A stretch of 64,000 nucleotides of DNA from Bacteroidia bacterium (GCA_030432655.1 JAUILA010000003.1:62001-126000); one strand, 5' to 3'. Numbered from the stretch's first letter, positions 46,979 to 56,094 are shown. Numbers and translations: made by a program. Notes: generated by a model not told the origin, from the letters alone.

Positions 46979-48054
46979 CATTTAGCTGAATCCTTATCCC
47001 TCAGTAACCCTTCCGTTATCCAGTTGGCGAGTGCCTGCCGGTTGTCGGCAATTACAAATCGACGCTGATCTTTTTCGTTTTTAATATTACCGAGTTCGAT
47101 AAAAACGGTTGGGGGATAGCTGTATTTAATTACATAGAGACCGCTTCGGCTACTTACTGATCCAAAATAACTTCTGTTTGGCTGGTGACGGCGGTACTTG
47201 TCTGTAAAAGTCTGATGAATATTATCGGCCAGTTTCTGCCCCTGGCTGCTGTTGGCGTGGTGGTAGAAAAAAACATCAATATTCTCTCCCCTGCTGCGGC
47301 TGTCAATATGCAGAGCGATCATGCGCTGATAGGCACCTTTGTGTTTGATATACAAGTCGTTAATGACATTCACCCGATCCCGCAGACGGTTGCGCTGGTT
47401 ATAGGGAATGGGTTTATCGGGATAATGGACTTCGTCCGTGTCCATTTTCAGAATAGGTTCATCGCGTATACCGTCATCATTATCGCGAACAATCAGATAT
47501 ACCGTGGCCCCGTGTTCCATCAGGCGACGGGCGAGCCGGAGTGTCACATCATAAGCATATTCGTCTTCGCTCAGTTGATAGGGACCGTATTGTCCGATCG
47601 CCCCAGGATCAGGGCCTGCGTGCCCTCCGACCAGGTAAAAAACCGCTCCTTTCAGGCGTTCATCACGGGGAGACACAGCCGCGTAGCGATCCCCGAAAAG
47701 TGGTTCCATACGTACGTTGGAAGGTTTCTTTTCTTCTTCCCTGACAGGCTCGGTTTCAGGAGAAACTAATCCCGGATCGGAAGGTCCCTTGGCCAGAACC
47801 GGTCCGGCCGGCGGAATTAAATAGATACTTCCCTTCACCAGACTGCTGTCTTTTCCAAGCCGGTCACGGTTCAGTTCGACAAAATCCGGTAGCGCCCGGG
47901 AAGGGTCTCTTTCCAGGCGACGGAGAATGGCAAAAATCCCTTCTCCTGACTGGGCCACAACGGTATCAGGTTCCTGTATTGTCTGGGCTGTAACGATCGG
48001 GGAGAGAACAACCATCAATACAGCCGAAACGACGCAAAAAATACGATGGTTCAT
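46978..48054 (-). CDS. N-acetylmuramoyl-L-alanine amidase with an N-terminal LysM-like segment
   Basis: 358 residues from the ATG at 48054, opening a signal peptide (MNHRIFCVVSAVLMVVLSPIVTAQ). A LysM-like stretch follows (GEGIFAILRRLERDP ... GSIYLIPP, about 40-85), then a low-complexity linker, then an Amidase_3 domain: zinc ligands in YLVGGHAGPDPGA (His), the Glu of the YAYDVTLRLARRL helix region, and MIALHIDSRSRG (His), with the catalytic Glu in PTVFIELGNIKNEKD. It cleaves the peptide stem from peptidoglycan in the periplasm, as in daughter-cell separation or remodelling. Confidence 0.88.
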   Translation of the reverse strand: MNHRIFCVVSAVLMVVLSPIVTAQTIQEPDTVVAQSGEGIFAILRRLERDPSRALPDFVELNRDRLGKDSSLVKGSIYLIPPAGPVLAKGPSDPGLVSPETEPVREEEKKPSNVRMEPLFGDRYAAVSPRDERLKGAVFYLVGGHAGPDPGAIGQYGPYQLSEDEYAYDVTLRLARRLMEHGATVYLIVRDNDDGIRDEPILKMDTDEVHYPDKPIPYNQRNRLRDRVNVINDLYIKHKGAYQRMIALHIDSRSRGENIDVFFYHHANSSQGQKLADNIHQTFTDKYRRHQPNRSYFGSVSSRSGLYVIKYSYPPTVFIELGNIKNEKDQRRFVIADNRQALANWITEGLLRDKDSAK

Positions 48055-48179
48055 GGGACAAAAATAAGAAAAAAGCACATCAAAGAAAGGTACTACACAT
48101 TAATCTGACTGATATTATAAACGTTTTAACGAATTATATCGTGCGCATACGACTCATAAAATAACATGTCATACCCCGC

Positions 48180-48275
48180 TCATTCATAGCGGAGTGTGTT
48201 GGCCGGGTTTACTCCTGCGGTTTTTATCCGTTGAGGTTGCTTGTTACAATATCTGATCAGTTGTATAACTGGTGC
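48180..48275 (-). pseudogene. Decayed 3' end of an FtsX/MacB-like ABC transporter permease
   Basis: On the minus strand a short open stretch ends with RIKTAGVNPANTLRYE and a stop at 48182-48180. The ending NPAxxLRYE is the hallmark C-terminus of FtsX-like permeases in Bacteroidota (NPVxSLRYE). Upstream an in-frame stop occurs after about 31 codons and no permease frame continues, so only a remnant is left. The rest of the 48055-48406 gap is AT-rich and holds nothing else I can name. Confidence 0.5.
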
Positions 48276-48406
48276 TTATATAACATCCTCCAAAAAATTA
48301 TACTGCTGGTTTATCAATTCGTAAAAACTTGGTAATATTGCAATCCCAAACAGGTCAGTCGCTGGTCTGTTGAGTACGCCTTCGCCTGAGGCTTCGGCGT
48401 ACAGAG

Positions 48407-48481
48407 CGGGATGTGGCGCAGTCCGGTTAGCGCACCACTTTAGGGTAGTGGGGGCCGCTGGTTCGAATCCAGTCATCCCGA
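48407..48481 (+). tRNA. tRNA-Pro, anticodon AGG
   Basis: Folds by hand into a complete cloverleaf: acceptor CGGGATG / CATCCCG, D stem GCGC / GCGC, anticodon stem CCACT / AGTGG around the loop TTAGGGT, five-base variable loop, T stem GCTGG / CCAGT around TTCGAAT, discriminator A at 48481. C1-G72 and A73 with G37 are those of bacterial tRNA-Pro. The loop places AGG at positions 34-36 (reads CCU; inosine would widen this). No CCA is encoded. A terminator follows at once. Confidence 0.93.
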
Positions 48482-48485
48482 CTTC

Positions 48486-48525
48486 GCCCTCCATAGCTGC
48501 ACTGCAGCGACGGAGGGCTTTTTTT
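48486..48525 (+). terminator. Terminator of tRNA-Pro
   Basis: GCCCTCC / GGAGGGC stem (48486-48492 and 48512-48518) with an inner CTGCA palindrome, followed by seven T at 48519-48525. Confidence 0.9.
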
Positions 48526-48583
48526 ATTCTAAGGTTTTACATCAGAAGGCTTCCGCTTTCGCATGGCCTCAGCAGACGATGAC

Positions 48584-48677
48584 GTCGGGCAAAGCCCGAC
48601 AAAGAGGAATCACACAGGCTTTGCTTTCGGAATTTTCCGGTAAAACGGTTCACTGAACCTCAGTGAGGTAATTCAGT
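48584..48677. repeat. Two hairpins between tRNA-Pro and the feoB end
   Basis: GTCGGGC-AAA-GCCCGAC at 48584-48600 is a perfect seven-base stem. ACTGAA-CCTCA-G-TGAGG-TAA-TTCAGT at 48652-48677 is a two-part stem just after the feoB stop. Neither has a T run on either strand, so they are not plain intrinsic terminators; they may protect the 3' end of the feo message or be intergenic palindromic repeats. Confidence 0.5.
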
Positions 48678-48682
48678 TAAAA

Positions 48683-50113
48683 TCAGACAAACAAATACCA
48701 CAACTGTGCGGTGATAAAGCAAACGATAAACCCCATCACGATGGGCAAAAATGTTGAGATGGCTGTCCATTTAACACTATTCGTCTCTTTGTATATCGTA
48801 TAAATGGTGGTCGAGCACGGATTATGAAGAAGGCTGAACAGCATCAGGTTGACGCCCGTCAGTAATGTCCACCCGCCGGCACGCAGTATGCCTTCAGTAC
48901 CCGACAGAGAATCCAGCTCAAACATAACACCTGACCCGGCCCCTACTTCATGCATTCCTGTCACCAGCACTGTCAGCATTAAAATAGTCGGGATCACAAT
49001 TTCATTGGCGGGAATGGCAATAATATAGGCCAGCAGGATTACACCGTTAAGCCCGAAAATCACCGCAAACGGATCTGACCAGTTGATGAAATGTTCCGCC
49101 AGGCTCACTCCGCCAATCGTAATATTTGACACCAGCCAAATCACCACCCCGGCAGGAATAGCGAATACCACTGCCCTCCAGAGGACAAACAGTGTTCTGT
49201 CGATCAGGGAAGTATAGAGTGTTTGGAAGATCCGGGGCGGACGGTACGGTGGAAGTTCAAGGCTGAAAGTAGAAGCCTCCCCTTTCAGAACAGACCTGCT
49301 CAGTCCCCAGGACACAATCAGGCTGAAAACAATTCCCAGCACAGCGATTCCCACCACGGCAGCCGTGGAAACCAGTCCGGCCCAGAAGGGAGGCACCACA
49401 GCCCCGATAAAAATAGTGGCGATCAGGATTTGCGTTGGCCAGCGTCCGTTACACAATGAAAAATTATTCGTAATTATCGCTATCAACCGTTCCCTCGGGC
49501 TGTCGATGACCCTCGCGGCAATCACCCCGGCCGCATTACAGCCAAATCCCATACTCATGGTCAGGGCCTGCTTACCATGCGCCCCAGCCTTTCTGAATAA
49601 GCTATCCATATTAAAGGCTACCCTGGGCAGGTATCCGAGGTCTTCCAGAAGAGTGAAAAGCGGGAAGAAAATGGCCATCGGGGGCAACATAACTGATATT
49701 ACCCAGGCCATTGACAAGTACGCTCCGTCTACCAGAACACCTGAAAGCCACCAGGGCATCACGGAATTTGCTGCACCTTTAAGTATCGGGTGCAAGGTAT
49801 CCACAAGAAGGGTGGCCAGCATCGCAGAGGGATAATTAGCTCCGGCAATGGTGATCCAGAAAACAATGGCCAGGAGAATAAACATTATCGGAAATCCGAG
49901 CCAGCGACTTGTCACCACCTTGTCAATTCTCCGGTCAAGGCTGAATGCAGGCTTGCTGTCTTCAGTGGTAACGGTTTTCCTGGCGATTTGTGCGGCATCC
50001 GCATAAACGGACGACACAATGGAATCATGCATCCCCATACCTAATTCCCATTTCAGCGAATTAGCCATCCCCACCAGTTCTTTTATCTTTTTAGACTTCT
50101 CCTGTTCCATCAT
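48683..50113 (-). CDS. feoB: FeoB membrane domain as a separate protein
   Basis: 476 residues with two Gate/nucleoside-recognition halves and about eight to ten helices. Core FeoB stretches: [67 protein letters not shown] (read in pieces; the Cys positions of the Fe2+ path are present) and [13 protein letters not shown] near the end. The GTPase domain is on the preceding gene, whose stop overlaps this start by 4 bases (ATGA). The clean overlap with a good start shows a natural gene split rather than a frameshift. Confidence 0.92.
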   Translation of the reverse strand: MMEQEKSKKIKELVGMANSLKWELGMGMHDSIVSSVYADAAQIARKTVTTEDSKPAFSLDRRIDKVVTSRWLGFPIMFILLAIVFWITIAGANYPSAMLATLLVDTLHPILKGAANSVMPWWLSGVLVDGAYLSMAWVISVMLPPMAIFFPLFTLLEDLGYLPRVAFNMDSLFRKAGAHGKQALTMSMGFGCNAAGVIAARVIDSPRERLIAIITNNFSLCNGRWPTQILIATIFIGAVVPPFWAGLVSTAAVVGIAVLGIVFSLIVSWGLSRSVLKGEASTFSLELPPYRPPRIFQTLYTSLIDRTLFVLWRAVVFAIPAGVVIWLVSNITIGGVSLAEHFINWSDPFAVIFGLNGVILLAYIIAIPANEIVIPTILMLTVLVTGMHEVGAGSGVMFELDSLSGTEGILRAGGWTLLTGVNLMLFSLLHNPCSTTIYTIYKETNSVKWTAISTFLPIVMGFIVCFITAQLWYLFV

Positions 50114-50898
50114 TGTACTTCATTCTCCACCGGAACCAGTTCGCCCAAACTTCCATTCTGCATCGCCTCGATGATACTCTGATCTCCTTCCAGGAGCCTG
50201 AGTGCCACCCAATCCGCATTGGGAAGGCCGGGAAAGGCATCCATTAACTTCTTCGATAAATTATCTATAGCATGTTTTATCTGCGGACTCCGGCTTCTTA
50301 CCTTGTGCGGTTTGCAAACATATTTCCCGGAAGCCACCTGGGATATCATATCAACCAACTCCGTCATTCCAGATCTTCTCCGGGCCGAGGTGGGTATCAC
50401 CGGAATGCCCAGTTCCCGAGAAAGGCTGCGAATATCGATATTCACATGATTCCGTTTGGCCTCATCCATCATATTAAGGCATAAAATCGCCCGGTCCGTT
50501 ATCTCAAGAATCTGAAGCACCAGATTCAGGTTTCGTTCGAGCCTGGTCGCATCGGCCACAATGACCGTGACATCCGGCCGGCCAAAAAGAATAAAATTCC
50601 TTGCCACTTCCTCATCTGTACTGGTGGATAAGAGAGAATACGTTCCGGGCAGGTCCACCACTTTGTAGCGCTCATCATTATAACCAAAAACCCCTTCCGC
50701 ACGACCTACCGTTTTTCCGGGCCAATTGCCGGTATGCTGGCGCAACCCTGTCAGGTTATTAAAGACAGTGCTTTTCCCGGTGTTCGGATTTCCGGCCAGG
50801 GCCACCACATAATCAACCTTCTCCATATCTATCCCGAGCCTTTTCAGGTTTCCTTTCAGGTGTACCGGACAACTTTCACAATTAGGCTGAACGCTCAT
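50110..50898 (-). CDS. feoB: FeoB GTPase domain as a separate protein
   Basis: 262 residues. G1 is [19 protein letters not shown], then [15 protein letters not shown] (switch I), G3 [21 protein letters not shown]4 [10 protein letters not shown]5 [11 protein letters not shown] short N-terminal arm has [18 protein letters not shown] with two cysteines. It regulates the separate membrane half encoded next. Its start lies 17 bases inside the end of the DtxR-FeoA gene. Confidence 0.93.
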   Translation of the reverse strand: MSVQPNCESCPVHLKGNLKRLGIDMEKVDYVVALAGNPNTGKSTVFNNLTGLRQHTGNWPGKTVGRAEGVFGYNDERYKVVDLPGTYSLLSTSTDEEVARNFILFGRPDVTVIVADATRLERNLNLVLQILEITDRAILCLNMMDEAKRNHVNIDIRSLSRELGIPVIPTSARRRSGMTELVDMISQVASGKYVCKPHKVRSRSPQIKHAIDNLSKKLMDAFPGLPNADWVALRLLEGDQSIIEAMQNGSLGELVPVENEVQ

Positions 50899-51931
50899 AT
50901 TCCTTCAGTTTTTCATTCTCTGTATTAATAAAAATCAGACTGGCCTGGTCCTTTCTGATAGCAATGACAGTCCCCAGGATACGATAACCTACCGGATCCC
51001 CGGAAGCACTTTGCAGTTCCGCAGTTATCTTGTTTCCAGGCACAATGCCAAAATCCATCAGGCGCCTGCGCTGCAACCCCATGCAGTAGGATGAAATCCC
51101 AACGATATCCGCCGTTTCACCCGGAGCCAGTTCGGATAATCGCTGATACCCCTCCTGAATTGGTTCTTCACGGGGCAATGGTTTCACGGTGATGGCCGAT
51201 GCAAACAATGGCGTAAGCACACACTCATTTCCGTTCGCCGCAAATGTGATCCTGCCCTCCTTCTTATCAAGCAGGTACACCTGCATCCCCGGGTAGATCC
51301 CCTGGGCCGAAAGCTGCTCGAAAATGTAATTCGGTTCATCCTCAATATGAATGATCCGGCCTACTTCTCCTTCCTCCAGGCTGCTTAACGGCCTCCCGGA
51401 AAACGGAGGTATCTTCCCCTCCCTGGTGGGGATGGGATCCCCATGGGGATCAAAAGCAGGGTTGCCCATACGCGCTGCAATCCTGTCCGCCTCCTCCGGG
51501 GAGACCTGGTGCTCCTGTATATCCGCTTCTTCGTGCCAATTCATCTGTTTAACCCCCGTCTCATCCGCCAGAAAACGCTCCCAGATACGGTGTACACGAA
51601 TTACACGTAACGCATAGGAATTCCCGAGGTCCGTAAGTCTTATATCGGAACCCTCAAATTCCACCAGGCCCATTTCCTTCAACTGGGACATCAGCTTCGC
51701 CATCCGGTCTGCAGAGATATTCAGATTGCCCGCAGCACTGTTGAGACTGCACGAAATACCTTTGTATTCACAGTCAAACAAATACTTAAGGGTATCTTCC
51801 AGAAGTACCCGTTTCGAACTGAGACGCACCTTGCCCCTGCGCGCCAGCAGACCCTTTCCGGGCCAGAAAATCAGGGCCAGCAGGATGATGATACCTGTCC
51901 CCATCAGTAATGTAAATAACGGATTCTCCAT
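50882..51931 (-). CDS. Membrane-anchored DtxR-type regulator fused to FeoA domains
   Basis: 349 residues. Residues about 7-24 form a membrane helix followed by basic residues; about 40-115 a winged helix ([43 protein letters not shown]); about 115-165 the DtxR metal/dimer region with [13 protein letters not shown] and [19 protein letters not shown]; then two FeoA/SH3-like segments, [17 protein letters not shown] (about 190-255) and [15 protein letters not shown] with [15 protein letters not shown] (about 265-340). It probably senses Fe2+ or Mn2+ and controls the feo operon while supplying FeoA. A DNA-binding protein tethered to the membrane is unusual. Confidence 0.85.
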   Translation of the reverse strand: MENPLFTLLMGTGIIILLALIFWPGKGLLARRGKVRLSSKRVLLEDTLKYLFDCEYKGISCSLNSAAGNLNISADRMAKLMSQLKEMGLVEFEGSDIRLTDLGNSYALRVIRVHRIWERFLADETGVKQMNWHEEADIQEHQVSPEEADRIAARMGNPAFDPHGDPIPTREGKIPPFSGRPLSSLEEGEVGRIIHIEDEPNYIFEQLSAQGIYPGMQVYLLDKKEGRITFAANGNECVLTPLFASAITVKPLPREEPIQEGYQRLSELAPGETADIVGISSYCMGLQRRRLMDFGIVPGNKITAELQSASGDPVGYRILGTVIAIRKDQASLIFINTENEKLKEYERSA

Positions 51932-52018
51932 AAAATCAGGGCTTTATCAGCTCTATCAGCGTATTAAAAGGATTTTTCCCATTCAATTTAGTGAAATCCT
52001 GTAATACTAACCTATATA

Positions 52019-52059
52019 CAAATTTAGTTATATAAAAGTTTTATTTTAGACAAGTCTAA
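52019..52059 (-). promoter_or_regulatory. Promoter with overlapping palindromic operator for the feo operon
   Basis: A perfect inverted repeat TTAGAC-AA-GTCTAA lies at 52046-52059, and on the minus strand TAAATTTG (52026-52019) matches the Bacteroidota -7 box TAnnTTTG, with TTG inside the palindrome about 24 bases upstream as a possible -33 element (spacing a little long). The DtxR-FeoA ATG is 88 bases further on. A metal repressor bound here would cover the -33 region. The rest of the 321-base gap (51932-52252) is AT-rich with no gene. Confidence 0.55.
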
Positions 52060-52252
52060 TTTATTTTTTTATATACAGGCATGATGCCTAAAAAACTTGT
52101 AGCCTGAAACACGTGTTCCGGTTGGTATTAGAGCCCAGGAGCCTGAAAAATTCAGACTTGCATTGAATTTAGGAAGCCCTCACTTGCCCGGGGTGGTTCT
52201 GGCCCGGGAGAATGCATAAGAAGCATTGTAAGCTGATGGAAATTATTGCCAA

Positions 52253-52960
52253 TTACCCATTCAGCAAATTACCTTCCTCGTCCCACTCGGCAATTTCACT
52301 TCTGGTAGCGGGATCCACACACTTATCCAGCCATTCCTGTTCATAGGAAACCGAATGGTCTGCCAGGACATCAGCAGGTACGCCATCCCAGTTATTCGGA
52401 ACATTTCCTTTATACCCCAGGTCCTTAACCCCCATTTCCGAGGTATAGTACCCGGTAAGGGTCAGGTTGCGCATCCGGGTGAAAAATTTCTCCCCGGCGA
52501 GATGTTCCGGCCTGGTCTTTCCGGGAAAAGCGATCAGGTCGCAAATCTGCTTCTGTTGCTCCGGATCCAGGAATTTGAACTGACTCCCAAATTCGGCATT
52601 GCTGTAATTGTCCAGCCAGGCAATACCGCCACGCACGGGCAGCTGATGCGCCGGCATATCTTTCACAATGAATTTGATGAAATCAGGAACCCCTGCCTCC
52701 GTGGCGGATCCAAAATCAGCATTGGCAGGAAGAATAATATCGCACAGGACCGCAATGGTTTCCAGCTCGTGCTCATTAAGAAACACCTGCTCATAGATTT
52801 TTTCATCATGGGCTTTCTCATAATCGGTCCGGCCGTACCCGTCGGATTCTGCCTTTTGAGGAACCGGCGGTGTTTCATTTTCGGGTGAACAGCCGGTTAT
52901 AATCATACCTCCGGCCACTGAACCCAGCAGCATCGATTTTAGTGATTCTCTTCTGTCCAT
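52253..52960 (-). CDS. Gluconate 2-dehydrogenase subunit 3-like lipoprotein
   Basis: 235 residues. The N-terminus has RRESLKSMLLGSVAGGMIITGC, combining a twin-arginine-like start with a lipobox (TGC), so the protein is likely exported and lipid-anchored. The rest matches the small subunit of membrane GMC dehydrogenases (gluconate 2-dehydrogenase subunit 3 family). The gene follows the GMC large subunit by 2 bases. A cytochrome c subunit, present in the classical three-subunit enzyme, is not encoded next to it. Confidence 0.85.
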   Translation of the reverse strand: MDRRESLKSMLLGSVAGGMIITGCSPENETPPVPQKAESDGYGRTDYEKAHDEKIYEQVFLNEHELETIAVLCDIILPANADFGSATEAGVPDFIKFIVKDMPAHQLPVRGGIAWLDNYSNAEFGSQFKFLDPEQQKQICDLIAFPGKTRPEHLAGEKFFTRMRNLTLTGYYTSEMGVKDLGYKGNVPNNWDGVPADVLADHSVSYEQEWLDKCVDPATRSEIAEWDEEGNLLNG

Positions 52961-52962
52961 AA

Positions 52963-54687
52963 TTAAATATTCCTTTTCTTAACCTGATCAATTAAATAAT
53001 CGGATGCTCTCCAGGCAAGCGCAAGAATAGTCCACGTAGGATTCTTATCAGCCTGCGAAACAAAAGGTCCGGCATCCATGATGAACACATTCTCACAATC
53101 ATGGAGTTGATTGTATTTATTCGTAACCGAGGTTCGCGGATCATCCCCCATCCGGGTCGTTCCGACTTCATGGATAATTTGCCCCGGGGCGGTCAGTCCG
53201 TAATTCCTGTCTGCCCCCGGTTTATCACCGAGCAGCACACCGCCGGCAGCTTCCAGCACCTCCTCAAAGGTGTCCTGCATGTGTTTCGCCTGGCGCACCT
53301 CGTGTTCGGTCCACTGATAGTGGAATTTTAATACCGGAATCCCCCACTGGTCGACCACTTCATTATCGATTTCGCAGTAATTATCTTTCTGGGCCACACT
53401 CTCTCCCCGTCCTGAAACGCCAAGGAATGCGCCATAGTATTTCTTAACGTCATCCCTGAGGTGATTTCCATAGCCTCCGACATTGCCGCCAATGATTTTA
53501 TGCAGATCATTGGGGTTAAATCCGAATCCATAGCTCGGCATACCCATTCCGCCCCATACCTCAATATGGTAGCCCCGGGGAAAATCCAGGTCCTTGCTGT
53601 CATTCAGCCACCACGGAGTATAAACATGCAATCCGCCCACACCATCCTCATTATATCGCTTACGATCAGCCAGCTCGGGAATAAACGCCGTGCGGCTCGC
53701 ACCGGTCGAATCGTGAAGATAATGTCCGACCAGACCACTGCTGTTGCCCAGACCATCCTGGTGCACATTGTCTTTGGAGTTCAGGAGAATGCGGGCAGTC
53801 GAACAGGCAGACGCGGCCAGTACTACAACCTTCGCTTTCAGGTGATATTCCTTCCGGTCATTCTTGTTGATGTAGTTAACCCCCGTTGCTTTTCCTTCCC
53901 GGTCGGTAGTAACATCCTTTACCATGGCATCGGTATATAATTCCACCTTACCGCCGTTCCGCTGGGCCGGAAAGATCAGGCAGGTTCCCGAAGAGAAATC
54001 GGCATATGCCTGGCAGGCACGGTTACACTGGCCACAGTAAAAACACATGCCGCGCTGATCATTAATGCGTTTCGTAAGAATGGAAAGGCGGCTTGGAATC
54101 ACCGGAATCCCTGCTTTGCGCGCACCATTAATATAGTAGAGCTCATGAAGGCGTGGCTTGGGAGGCGGCAGAAAAAATCCGTCCGGCTCGTTCGGGATAT
54201 TCTCCCGGGACCCGAAAATGCCTATCAGTTTATCCACCTTATCATAGTAAGGCTTCACATCATCATACCCGATAGGCCAGTTATCGCCAAGTCCGTCAAT
54301 ACTCTTCCGCTTGAAATCGAGCGGACCGAAGCGCAGGGAAATCCTTCCCCAGTGATTGGTGCGTCCACCCAGCATCCTGGACCGGAACCACCAGAAATCG
54401 GTGTTGTCACCATTAGTAAACGGTTCCCCTTCAATATTCCATCCGCCATAGGCCGCATCAAAGTCCCCGAAAGACCGCCGGTCGCTGCTGGCTCCGCGGC
54501 GCGGGGATTCCCACGGCCACCTTAACTGGGTCCGGTATTCGTCCTGGGCCGGGTCAAAAAAAGGTCCCGCTTCCAGGACGGCAACATCAAATCCGGCATC
54601 CGACAAGATCTTTGTGGCCATTCCCCCGCCGGCACCGGAACCGACAATTGCCACATCATATGTTTTTTGAGATTCTGCTATTTGCAT
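52963..54687 (-). CDS. GMC-family oxidoreductase (large subunit)
   Basis: 574 residues with an N-terminal FAD motif (DVAIVGSGAGGGMATKILSD, about 10-29), LGGRTNHWGRISLRFGPLDFK, and the C-terminal catalytic region HEVGTTRMGDDPRTSV with KNPTWTILALAWRASDYL. A CFYCGQCNRACQAY stretch near residue 220 gives four closely spaced Cys, as in GMC dehydrogenases that pass electrons on through a metal centre rather than to O2. Partner is the small lipoprotein encoded downstream, which would carry it through the Tat system. Substrate is unknown; a sugar, sugar acid or alcohol is likely. Confidence 0.88.
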   Translation of the reverse strand: MQIAESQKTYDVAIVGSGAGGGMATKILSDAGFDVAVLEAGPFFDPAQDEYRTQLRWPWESPRRGASSDRRSFGDFDAAYGGWNIEGEPFTNGDNTDFWWFRSRMLGGRTNHWGRISLRFGPLDFKRKSIDGLGDNWPIGYDDVKPYYDKVDKLIGIFGSRENIPNEPDGFFLPPPKPRLHELYYINGARKAGIPVIPSRLSILTKRINDQRGMCFYCGQCNRACQAYADFSSGTCLIFPAQRNGGKVELYTDAMVKDVTTDREGKATGVNYINKNDRKEYHLKAKVVVLAASACSTARILLNSKDNVHQDGLGNSSGLVGHYLHDSTGASRTAFIPELADRKRYNEDGVGGLHVYTPWWLNDSKDLDFPRGYHIEVWGGMGMPSYGFGFNPNDLHKIIGGNVGGYGNHLRDDVKKYYGAFLGVSGRGESVAQKDNYCEIDNEVVDQWGIPVLKFHYQWTEHEVRQAKHMQDTFEEVLEAAGGVLLGDKPGADRNYGLTAPGQIIHEVGTTRMGDDPRTSVTNKYNQLHDCENVFIMDAGPFVSQADKNPTWTILALAWRASDYLIDQVKKRNI

Positions 54688-54832
54688 AAATTGAGGGTTG
54701 GAAAGATTATTTTGAAAAATAGTTATAAAACTGTCTTATTGCCAGCCACCCATTAAACATTCTTTAAGAATTACACGACCGGTAGTGGCTCCGGCTTCTA
54801 CGCACAGTCTCTGACTAACCTTTATCAGCATC

Positions 54833-56092
54833 ATGACCAAACATAGAAAATTGCAAATCACCCTTATCTGCTTCTTTTGTTTTTGCAGCGCGGGTTTGTC
54901 CAATCATGCTTTTTCCCAGAATATCATTGAACATGCAGAATACGCCCCGGGGCCATCGAGGGATTATTATGTTCAGACCCTGGTCCGTATTGCCGATCCT
55001 GTTCTCACGGCGCTGAGCACTAATGAGCTTAAAAAGCTGATGCCGGTTGAAAAATCACCCGGTGCCTGGGACGACCGTACACATGTCACGTACCTGGAAG
55101 CTTTTGGTCGTCTTCTGTCCGGCATGGCCCCCTGGCTGGAGCTGGGACCTGATGGCAGCAAGGAAGGCCTGCTGCGTGAAAAATATATCCTGCTGGCACG
55201 ACAGAGCATTGACAACGCCACCAACCCGGAATCACCGGATTTTATGAATTTCACGGAAGATGCGCAGCCGCTGGTGGACGCCGCCTTCCTTGCCCAGGCA
55301 CTGATCCGGGCCCCGGAGCAGCTGTGGGAGCCACTGGACGCCCGCACCAAAGCCAATGTACTAACGGCCCTTAAATCAAGCAGGAAGATCAACCCCTATT
55401 ATTCAAACTGGCTGTTGTTCACGGCCATGGTTGAAGCGGCCATTCTGAAATTTGACTCCGGCGCCGCGGATATGGTACGCATATACTACGCGCTTAACAA
55501 GCATATGGAGTGGTACCTGGGTGATGGCATGTACGGCGATGGCGCGGAATTTCACTGGGATTATTACAACAGCTTTGTGATCCAGCCGATGATGCTGGAT
55601 ATTCTCCGGACCATGAACGATGCGGACATTAACAAGGAAGAAGAATTCAAAAAGGTGCTGGGACGAGCCCGGCGCTATGCGGAAATCCAGGAGCGCCTTA
55701 TCTCACCAGAGGGCACTTACCCACCGATCGGCAGGTCTCTCGCGTACCGGTTCGGGGCCTTTCAGCTACTTTCCCAGGTGGCACTCTGGCAGGAGTTACC
55801 GGAGAATATTTCTCCGGCCCAGGTTCGTTCCGCCTTATACGCAGTCATTAAAAACCAGGCGGAGGCACCAGGAACGTTTGATGAGAATGGCTGGCTCCGG
55901 ATCGGCCTTTATGGTCATCAGCCAAATATTGGTGAAGGATATATATCCACCGGCAGCCTGTACCTCTGTTCGGAAGTTTTTCTTGTCCTGGGGCTCCCGG
56001 AGAATGCAAGCTTCTGGACCGACCCGGCTGAAGACTGGACCCAGAAAAAGATCTGGAGCGGAACCCCCATTCCGATCGATCATGCCCGGTAA
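54833..56092 (+). CDS. DUF2264 family protein, secreted
   Basis: 419 residues with a signal peptide (RKLQITLICFFCFCSAGLSNHAFSQ). The (alpha/alpha)-barrel family motifs are seen: RTHVTYLEAFGRLLSGMAPWLEL, YSNWLLFTAMVEAAIL, YGDGAEFHWDYYNSFVIQPMMLD, RISPEGTYPPIGRSLAYRFGAFQ (read in pieces). DUF2264 proteins resemble polysaccharide lyase and glycoside hydrolase folds and often lie in glycan-use loci. It converges on the DUF5009 gene with a 2-base gap. Confidence 0.88.
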   Translation: MTKHRKLQITLICFFCFCSAGLSNHAFSQNIIEHAEYAPGPSRDYYVQTLVRIADPVLTALSTNELKKLMPVEKSPGAWDDRTHVTYLEAFGRLLSGMAPWLELGPDGSKEGLLREKYILLARQSIDNATNPESPDFMNFTEDAQPLVDAAFLAQALIRAPEQLWEPLDARTKANVLTALKSSRKINPYYSNWLLFTAMVEAAILKFDSGAADMVRIYYALNKHMEWYLGDGMYGDGAEFHWDYYNSFVIQPMMLDILRTMNDADINKEEEFKKVLGRARRYAEIQERLISPEGTYPPIGRSLAYRFGAFQLLSQVALWQELPENISPAQVRSALYAVIKNQAEAPGTFDENGWLRIGLYGHQPNIGEGYISTGSLYLCSEVFLVLGLPENASFWTDPAEDWTQKKIWSGTPIPIDHAR

Positions 56093-56094
56093 TG

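Noticed and set aside
46795-46980. A tRNA or small RNA downstream of the 141-residue gene
   Set aside because: The stretch reads as a clean 51-codon gene with a Bacteroidota-like product and a normal terminator; no cloverleaf could be folded.
48584-48600. GTCGGGC-AAA-GCCCGAC as a terminator of the feo operon
   Set aside because: No T run follows on either strand; it is listed as a hairpin only.
48683-50898. Frameshifted feoB
   Set aside because: Both halves have their own start, complete motifs and a standard ATGA overlap, so the split looks natural.
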